DNA from: Begonia masoniana | Taxonomy: Eukaryota; Streptophyta; Magnoliopsida; Cucurbitales; Begoniaceae | Direction of reading: 5' to 3' | Length of the DNA: 64,000 nt | NCBI GenBank assembly: GCA_022432975.1 | Contig: CM039514.1 | Span: 7,919,519-7,983,518 of the forward strand | Part shown: positions 57,324 to 64,000 of the stretch, one piece after another | Layout: every line of letters starts with the position of its first letter | How positions within the stretch are numbered: the first letter of the stretch is position 1 | Notes under the pieces: model-generated | The model's database searches: none | What the model saw: the letters and a program-made list of their open reading frames with translations, nothing else | What the model was told of the DNA's origin: nothing | Translations under genes and position numbers: made by a program

Positions 57324-58045
57324 TGTAACGGCCTGGACCCCGTTCCCACAGGCCCAAGTCGTGCAGTTCCCACCGATGGGCTGCTGCCATGTGGGTCCCC
57401 GAAGGGCGGTACACGTGTGCTCACGATCTTCCCTAGCTATCTCAGTGGTACTCCTCACTTGTACCTTAGGTACTAGTCCCTGAGGTCCTGGGTTCGAGTG
57501 GGGGGAAAGCAAAAACCCTCTTCAGGGGGAGGGAAGATCGTGAGTACACGTGTACGGTCCTTCAGGGACCCACGTGGCAGCAGCCCATCGGTGGGAACTG
57601 CACGACTTGGGCCTGCGAGAACGGGGTCCAAGCCGTTACAAAAAAGGTGCATTTTTTTGTAACGACCTGGACCCCGTTCCCGCAGGCCCAAGTCGTGCAG
57701 GTCCCACCGTCGGGCTGCTGCCACATGGGTCCCCGAAGGACGGTACTCACGATCTTCCCTCCCCTTGAAGAGGGTTTTTGTCTTCCCCCCACTCGAACCC
57801 AGGACCTCAGGGACTAGTACCTGGGGTACAAGTGAGGAGTACCACTGAGCTGGCTCAGTGGTACTCCTCACTTGTACCCCAGGTACTAGTCCCTGAGGTC
57901 CTGGGTTCGAGTGGGGGGAAGGCAAAAACCCTCTTCAGGGGGAGGGAAGATCGTGAGTACCGTCCTTCGGGGACCCACGTGGCAGCAGCCCATCGGTGGG
58001 ACCTGCACGACTTGGGTCTGCGGGAACGGGGTGCAAGTCGTTACA
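57324..58045. mobile_element. 722-bp palindromic insertion with pol III-like boxes
   Basis: Ends are TGTAACGGCC and GTCGTTACA, flanked by TTAAC (57319-57323 and 58046-58050). Two inverted-repeat units, 57324-57640 (317 bp) and 57658-58045 (388 bp), each start TGTAACG and end CGTTACA, separated by AAAAAGGTGCATTTTTT. The second unit is close to a perfect palindrome centred at 57850. Its right arm has TGGCTCAGTGG (57851-57861), an A-box-like motif, and GGTTCGAGTGG (57904-57914), a B-box-like motif, and the left arm has their inverse. The first unit has one set. There is no coding capacity. It resembles a foldback element or a TRIM/SINE hybrid; I do not recognise the family. Confidence 0.8.
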
Positions 58046-58050
58046 TTAAC

Positions 58051-60060
58051 GAGGAAAGATGTCAAATTCAAGTGGTCTGAAGCTTGTGAGGTGAGTTTTC
58101 AGACGCTTAAGCAGAAATTAACCACTGCTCCTTTATTAATATTGCCGGTCGAAGACGGCAAATTCATTGTGTATTGCGACGCGTCAAAGATTGGCCTGGG
58201 GTGCGTATTGATGCAAGAAGGAAAAGTGGTGGCTTACGCATCCAGATAATTGAAGAATCACGAGCAAAACTACCCTACTCACGATCTGGATTTAGCGGCA
58301 GTTGTTTATGCACTGAAGGTATGGAGACACCACTTATATGGGCAATCATGTGAGGTGTTTTCGGATCACAAAAGCCTGAAGTACATATTTATCCAGAAAG
58401 AGTTAAACATGAGACAAAGGCGGTAGTTAGAATTTGTGAAAGATTACGATATTGAGATTAAATACCACCCGGGGAAAGCTAACGTGGTAGCTGATGCATT
58501 GAACAGGATGCCAGTTACTATGCAGCTAGCTATGTCGGCCGTATCAACGCCTTTGAGGACAGAGATTCAGAATTTCGATATGGAGATAGTTTCTAGGCTA
58601 TCGGCCATGCTAGCGGACTTGACACTACCACCCACCATCCTGGACCGAATTAAAGAAGCCCAGAAGACCAATTCAAAAGAAATGGCCGATATAGTAAGTA
58701 AGTTACCTTTGGCTTCTTCCGATTTCAGTTATGCGGGAGATGGTATTCTGAAGTTCAAAGATAGGTGGTATGTTCCGAGAGACGAATAGCTGCGAAGTGA
58801 CATTTTATTGGAAGCCCACTCGTCTTCTTTCTCTTTGCATCCTGGAAGCACGAAGATGTATCAGGACTTGAAACTTCACTTCTGGTGGCCAAATATGAAG
58901 AACGAAGTAGCCAAGTATGTGGAGTCTTGCATGATATGTCAACAAGTCAAAGTTGAACATCAACGACCAAGTGGAACGCTTCAGCCTCTTCCGATCCCTG
59001 AATGGAAGTGGGAGAATATCACTATGGACTTCGTTGTTGGCCTACCGAGGACGGCTAGGGGCCATAATAGCATGTGGGTCATAGTAGACAGATTGACGAA
59101 GTCGGCCCATTTTCTACCTGTGAAGACGATGTTCTCCATGGATCAATATTCATATCTATACATTAGCGAGATCATCAAGCTGCATGGGGTGCCAGTATCA
59201 ATTGTATCTGACCAGGACCCTAGATTCACGTCGAGGTTCTAGAAAAGCTTGCAACACTCCTTGGGTACCAAGTTAAACTTCAGCACAGCCTTTCATCCAC
59301 AGACTGACGGACAATCTGAGAGAACGATCCATATACTGGAGGATATGTTAAGGTCGTGCGTACTGGAATTTCATGCTCCTTGGAGTAGATACTTGCCGTT
59401 AGTGGAGTTCGCTTATAATAATAGCTACCAGGCTACGATCGGCATGACTCCATATGATGCTCTTTATGGCAGAAAATGCAGATCTCCATTGTGTTGGGAT
59501 GAGGTTGGAGAGTCCAGACTTGTCGGCCTTGAGTTATTACAGCAGATGTCTGAGATGGTGGCTACTATCAAACAAAGAATTCAAATTGCTCAGAGTCGAC
59601 AGAAAAGCTACGCAGACCACAAGAGAAGAGACTTGGAGTTTACTGAAGGTGATGAAGTATTCTTGAAGGTGTCACCTTTCAAAGGCGTGATGAGATTTGG
59701 TAAGAAATGGAAGCTAAGTCCAAGATTTGTTGGGCCCTTTCCCATCTTGAAGAGAGTTGGGAGCATGGCCTACAGACTATAGCTACCAGCGTCAATGGAT
59801 GGTGTTCACAACGTTTTCCATGTTTCGATGCTGAAAAAGTGCATGTGAGATCCAACTCAGATCGGAACTGGTGGACATAGATATCATGCCGACGCTGACA
59901 TATGAAGAAAGACCCATACAGATATTGGATACTTCACTCAAGGTATTGCGCAACAAGGTAGTCCCAATGGTGAAAGTTTTATGGCGCAATCATAATGTAG
60001 AGGAAGCCACTTGGGAAAGACTGTAGGACATTAAGGCCCAATATCCGGACCACTTTGCTA
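58051..60060 (+). pseudogene. RNase H, integrase and chromodomain-like end of plus-strand element
   Basis: It resumes with RKDVKFKWSEACE, RNase H YCDASKIGLGC, the integrase finger (HPGSTK...CMICQQ), the core [11 protein letters not shown] with the catalytic Asp, SDQDPRF and TDGQSER, and ends in the chromodomain-like tail. Stops are at about 58247, 58424, 58787, 59240 and 59780, several of them single-base changes of Gln, Trp or Glu codons. Confidence 0.9.
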
Positions 60061-60089
60061 AGGCAAATTTTGGAGACAAAATTTCTGTT

Positions 60090-60102
60090 AAGGTGGGTGG
60101 AA
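60090..60102 (+). other. Polypurine tract
   Basis: AAGGTGGGTGGAA immediately precedes the 3' LTR and is identical to the tract of the minus-strand relative. Confidence 0.85.
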
Positions 60103-60721
60103 TGTAACACTCGACATTTTGGCAATGTAAATATTCCTTTGAATTATTAAACGGAATTTATGGGAATATTTATACAATGTATGTTTTTATTAATTTGCCG
60201 ATATTTTCAATTGAATGTGAGTGATTCATAAAACCGATTCGACGAACTAAATAGTAATTTAGTTAAAAACCAATAGTTTGAAATGTATGGAGGGGTAAAT
60301 TGGGAAGGAATTATGGTAGGTGGGAGGGAGCCAATGGATGGCTACCAAATGTCCATAACTTGCTGAGAAACCTACCTATTGTCTTCTCTTCTCTCCTCTT
60401 CTACGTAAACTTTCATTTTCATCCTCTTCTCTATTTTCTCTCTTCCAGACGTCTGAGACAAATTTCCAAAACTTGTTTCTCCTGTTTTCTTCTGTTTCCT
60501 TCAGCAAAGGTAATCATCTAACCTAGTTAACGAGTTTGGACAAGTTAAGATGTGAGTTTTCTAGAAGTTAAGAGTTATGATATTTTGAGAAAACTCACTG
60601 TTTTTGTATGAAAACACGCTGGTTTGTTTTCTAAAGATTTGAATGGAGTCTTGAACATGTTCTACCAAGTTATTAGTTAGCATTTGCAGCTCTGTTTATT
60701 TTCTTTACGTGCATGTTTTAG

Positions 60722-61331
60722 GTCCGTGTATAACCGAGACGTTCAAGACTTGCAACCCTACAACAACAGGTAAGTTCATGCGTAAAGTTGGCCCTTAAGG
60801 CCCTACAGCATGGAGGTACTAGGTTTTGGTTCGGGTAGATAGGTCATAGGTTATACTTTAAACTAAACGTGTTCTGTGTGTTCGGTTTCATGTTTGTCTT
60901 CATTCTGTCGCCTATCTCTGTTATGTTCAAACACTGTATCTGTTCATGCATACACGTTTTCTGGAAAACCATGCATATGTTTTTCAGCACCAGATTTGAA
61001 ATTATGAAAGTTAAAAATGTGAATGTAATGTATGGTTAAGTGTGGACGAGGCCTGGCATCCTGTCATGTACTTCTGTTATGTCCTGTTGTGGCATGTCCT
61101 CTTGTTGCGCTAGCTCCTCTTCCCACTTATACCTTCCTGTCCAGTGAAACGCAATGTAATGTAAAGTAATGTTCATGTATTTAAAAATGTTCATGTACCG
61201 CATATGCATCTATGTATTTCATGTTCTTACTGAGCTCTAGGCTCATAGTTGAACTCCCTGTTGTAGATATGGATCCTCTAGATGAGGACTTTGTGCCTCA
61301 AGTTGATGAGTTGGGGAAGTTGGTGGACTGA
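60722..61331 (+). other. Predicted micro-gene exons 2 and 3 in 3' LTR
   Basis: Donor of exon 1 is at 60509 (CAAAG then GTAATC). Exon 2 is 60722-60769 (48 nt) between TTTTAG and GTAAGTT. Exon 3 is 61267-61331 after TTGTAG and encodes MDPLDEDFVPQVDELGKLVD then TGA. Exons 2 and 3 are open in the phase of the intact copy, while the exon 1 frame has several stops. The arrangement matches 47351-48433. Confidence 0.4.
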
Positions 61332-61611
61332 GCTGAGGGGGTGTGGTTACTGCAGTCAGACAAATGTTAATCCTGTGAGAAAGTATTTTTGAAAGTTATG
61401 TCAAGTCCTATATAGCTTTTGGAATTTTTAAAACAATGTATAGACCTTGCATTTATGTTTTTAAAACTTCTGTTTGGTGAATCCTTGAAGTGTAAGTCAG
61501 TTTGTCAAGTTTTGTATGTTTCTTAAAAATTCTGGATAATGTATGAATTTTGATGTTGATGTTTTAAAAAAAAAAAAAAAACCAGTTGATTGTATGTTCT
61601 GAAATATTCTG

Positions 61612-63612
61612 GCGTCACTGTTCATCATCCACCTTACATCTACCTGTCGTCACTGTTCATCATCCACCTTACATCTACCTGTCGTCACTGTTCATCATCC
61701 ACCTTACATCTACCTGTCGTCACTGTTCATCATCCACCTTACATCTACCTGTCGTCACTGTTCATCATCCACCTTACATCTACCTGTCGTCACTGTTCAT
61801 CATCCACCTTACATCTACCTGTCGTCACTGTTCATCATCCACCTTACATCTACCTGTCGTCACTGTTCATCATCCACCTTACATCTACCTGTCGTCACTG
61901 TTCATCATCCACCTTACATCTACCTGTCGTCACTGTTCATCATCCACCTTACATCTACCTGTCGTCACTGTTCATCATCCACCTTACATCTACCTGTCGT
62001 CACTGTTCATCATCCACCTTACATCTACCTGTCGTCACTGTTCATCATCCACCTTACATCTACCTGTCGTCACTGTTCATCATCCACCTTACATCTACCT
62101 GTCGTCACTGTTCATCATCCACCTTACATCTACCTGTCGTCACTGTTCATCATCCACCTTACATCTACCTGTCGTCACTGTTCATCATCCACCTTACATC
62201 TACCTGTCGTCACTGTTCATCATCCACCTTACATCTACCTGTCGTCACTGTTCATCATCCACCTTACATCTACCTGTCGTCACTGTTCATCATCCACCTT
62301 ACATCTACCTGTCGTCACTGTTCATCATCCACCTTACATCTACCTGTCGTCACTGTTCATCATCCACCTTACATCTACCTGTCGTCACTGTTCATCATCC
62401 ACCTTACATCTACCTGTCGTCACTGTTCATCATCCACCTTACATCTACCTGTCGTCACTGTTCATCATCCACCTTACATCTACCTGTCGTCACTGTTCAT
62501 CATCCACCTTACATCTACCTGTCGTCACTGTTCATCATCCACCTTACATCTACCTGTCGTCACTGTTCATCATCCACCTTACATCTACCTGTCGTCACTG
62601 TTCATCATCCACCTTACATCTACCTGTCGTCACTGTTCATCATCCACCTTACATCTACCTGTCGTCACTGTTCATCATCCACCTTACATCTACCTGTCGT
62701 CACTGTTCATCATCCACCTTACATCTACCTGTCGTCACTGTTCATCATCCACCTTACATCTACCTGTCGTCACTGTTCATCATCCACCTTACATCTACCT
62801 GTCGTCACTGTTCATCATCCACCTTACATCTACCTGTCGTCACTGTTCATCATCCACCTTACATCTACCTGTCGTCACTGTTCATCATCCACCTTACATC
62901 TACCTGTCGTCACTGTTCATCATCCACCTTACATCTACCTGTCGTCACTGTTCATCATCCACCTTACATCTACCTGTCGTCACTGTTCATCATCCACCTT
63001 ACATCTACCTGTCGTCACTGTTCATCATCCACCTTACATCTACCTGTCGTCACTGTTCATCATCCACCTTACATCTACCTGTCGTCACTGTTCATCATCC
63101 ACCTTACATCTACCTGTCGTCACTGTTCATCATCCACTCTTGTCATCCACTGTTCATCATCCACCTTACATCTACCTGTCGTCACTGTTCATCATCCACC
63201 TTACATCTACCTGTCGTCACTGTTCATCATCCACCTTACATCTACCTGTCGTCACTGTTCATCATCCACCTTACATCTACCTGTCGTCACTGTTCATCAT
63301 CCACCTTACATCTACCTGTCGTCACTGTTCATCATCCACCTTACATCTACCTGTCGTCACTGTTCATCATCCACCTTACATCTACCTGTCTTCACTGTTC
63401 ATCTTTCACCTTACATCTACCTGTCTTCACTGTTCATCATCCACCTTACATCTACCTGTCGTCACTGTTCATCATCCACCTTACATCTACCTGTCGTCAC
63501 TGTTCATCATCCACCTTACATCTACCTGTCGTCACTGTTCATCATCCACCTTACATCTACCTGTCGTCACTGTTCATCATCCACCTTACATCTACCTGTC
63601 GTCACTGTTCAT
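61612..63612 (+). repeat. 35-bp tandem array, about 57 units (3' LTR)
   Basis: Nearly perfect 35-bp units, interrupted once near 63138-63150 by a TCTTGTCATCCACTG variant. The unit length is not a multiple of three and has no stop in any forward frame, so all three frames stay open and give 730-codon pseudo-ORFs with a 35-residue repeat. Confidence 0.95.
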
Positions 63613-63936
63613 CTGTCATCCACTTTCATCATCCACTCTTGTCATCCACTGTACGTCTTCCGCCCACGTCTTCTGCCCACATCTTCCGTCCACGTCTTCC
63701 ACCTTATGTCTTCCACTTTATGTCATCCCCTGTAGCCCTCCACAGTATGTCTTCTATTTTATGTTTCTCACTTCATTAAATCTTCCGTTGTAAAATTTCC
63801 AGTTTATGTTTCTCATTTTATGTTCTCTATTTTAAATGTTTTAAATTTTTTAAAGTTAAAAAAAAAATATGTCACGTTTTAAATGTCCAGAGTGAGGCTC
63901 GCCGGCCCCGATCGGGTCGGGGGTCGTCACATCAAG

Positions 63937-64000
63937 AAGATATTGGATTCGTCAACCACGTTAAAACCTTCTTCGCGGATCACCACCACTGCCGCCGCAT
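63937..64000 (+). other. Continuation of Pack-MULE 3 interior
   Basis: After the TCAAG target duplication the sequence continues the host sequence of 51690. It is open in more than one frame on both strands (for example minus-strand VVVIREEGFNVVDESNIF), so it may be part of another captured gene fragment. I cannot assign it. Confidence 0.4.

Larger units (their letters stand above)
51695..63931 (+). mobile_element. Tekay-type Ty3 retrotransposon (plus strand), degenerate
   Basis: LTRs 51695-54766 (3072 bp) and 60103-63931 (3829 bp), TG...CA ends, flanked by TCAAG (51690-51694 and 63932-63936). The interior has the primer site, gag, protease, reverse transcriptase, RNase H, integrase, chromodomain-like end and purine tract in order. 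Many stops interrupt the frame, and there are two later insertions: a Cassandra-like LTR in the 5' LTR and a palindromic element in pol. Confidence 0.95.
60103..63931 (+). repeat. 3' LTR of plus-strand Tekay-type element
   Basis: It is 3829 bp, lacks the Cassandra-like insertion and carries about 57 units of the 35-bp array. About 160 bp that lie before the array in the 5' LTR are missing, so the array abuts GAAATATTCTGG directly. The micro-gene splice sites are intact here. Confidence 0.95.
50926..64000. mobile_element. Pack-MULE 3 (NPH3 fragment), split by a Tekay-type element
   Basis: The left TIR starts GGGTAAAGTACATTTGGCC and resembles the TIR of Pack-MULE 2, including the ACAACTAGGTGAAATG phrase. 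It interrupts the leader segment after GGTTTTAATTT. Interior sequence continues to 51694, is split by the retrotransposon at 51695-63931, and resumes at 63937. The right TIR is beyond the window, so the 9-bp duplication cannot be checked. Confidence 0.75.

Noticed and set aside
57473..57925. 150-codon frame and its mirror copies
   Set aside because: They come from the inverted-repeat arms of the palindromic insertion and appear on both strands.
61612..63612. CRISPR-like regular repeat
   Set aside because: Units are contiguous without spacers, inside an LTR of a plant retrotransposon.
61586..63793. 735-codon and 729-codon open frames
   Set aside because: They are produced by the 35-bp LTR tandem array, which has no stop in any forward frame; no gene-like composition outside the array.

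Overview
The window looks like repeat-rich nuclear DNA of a flowering plant, most likely a eudicot. It is AT-rich, and its gene pieces have plant introns and resemble plant families: AHL AT-hook proteins, thiamin enzyme TH2, homoserine kinase, NPH3, HD-Zip IV, phytocyanin and an LRR receptor kinase. I see no complete conventional host gene. The window is a head-to-tail array of partly decayed segmental duplications, split by nested LTR retrotransposons and by Mutator-like elements that carry gene fragments (Pack-MULEs).

Layout. 1-1381: end of a large Tekay-type LTR. 1382-8092: duplication unit A, with TH2 exon 1, a lysine-rich ORF and a hAT-type MITE. 9205-9640: AHL exon 1, whose intron holds a Reina-type Ty3 element (9973-19025, TSD AACTC). 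That element is split by a solo LTR (12253-16069, TSD AACAA), itself split by another solo LTR (13180-14886, TSD ATTGT). 19084-23438: unit B, with Pack-MULE 1 (20457-21870, homoserine kinase plus a BOI/SBP-like E3 fragment). 23439-31832: unit C, with a 668-bp solo LTR and Pack-MULE 2 (29532-31367, phytocyanin plus HD-Zip IV). 31833-44119: a minus-strand Tekay-type element with a 985-codon pol frame and a nested solo LTR (39287-41303). 44450-45163: truncated second AHL exon 1 against an antisense LRR-kinase fragment. 46986-50925: unit D, whose lysine-rich ORF is split by a solo LTR (47192-49896, TSD TTGAC). 50926-64000: Pack-MULE 3 (NPH3 fragment), split by a plus-strand Tekay-type element (51695-63931, TSD TCAAG). 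That element carries a Cassandra-like solo LTR with 5S rRNA homology in its 5' LTR and a 722-bp palindromic insertion in pol.

Two things stand out. First, the very long LTRs of several related families share apparent splice sites around a 48-51 nt middle exon and a last exon encoding a short acidic tail. In the solo LTR at 47192-49896 all three exons join in phase into one 106-codon frame from ATG to stop, so these LTRs may carry a spliced accessory micro-gene. Second, the pol insertion (57324-58045) has TG...CA ends and a 5-bp target duplication like an LTR element, but it is built of two inverted-repeat units with pol III A- and B-box-like motifs. LTR tandem arrays are also notable: the two LTRs of one element differ by about 38 copies of a 35-bp unit, and another family packs eight to ten TGACGTCA (bZIP-type) sites into each LTR.

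All family names come from motif recognition by eye. No database search or alignment program was run, and distances and copy counts were counted by hand.
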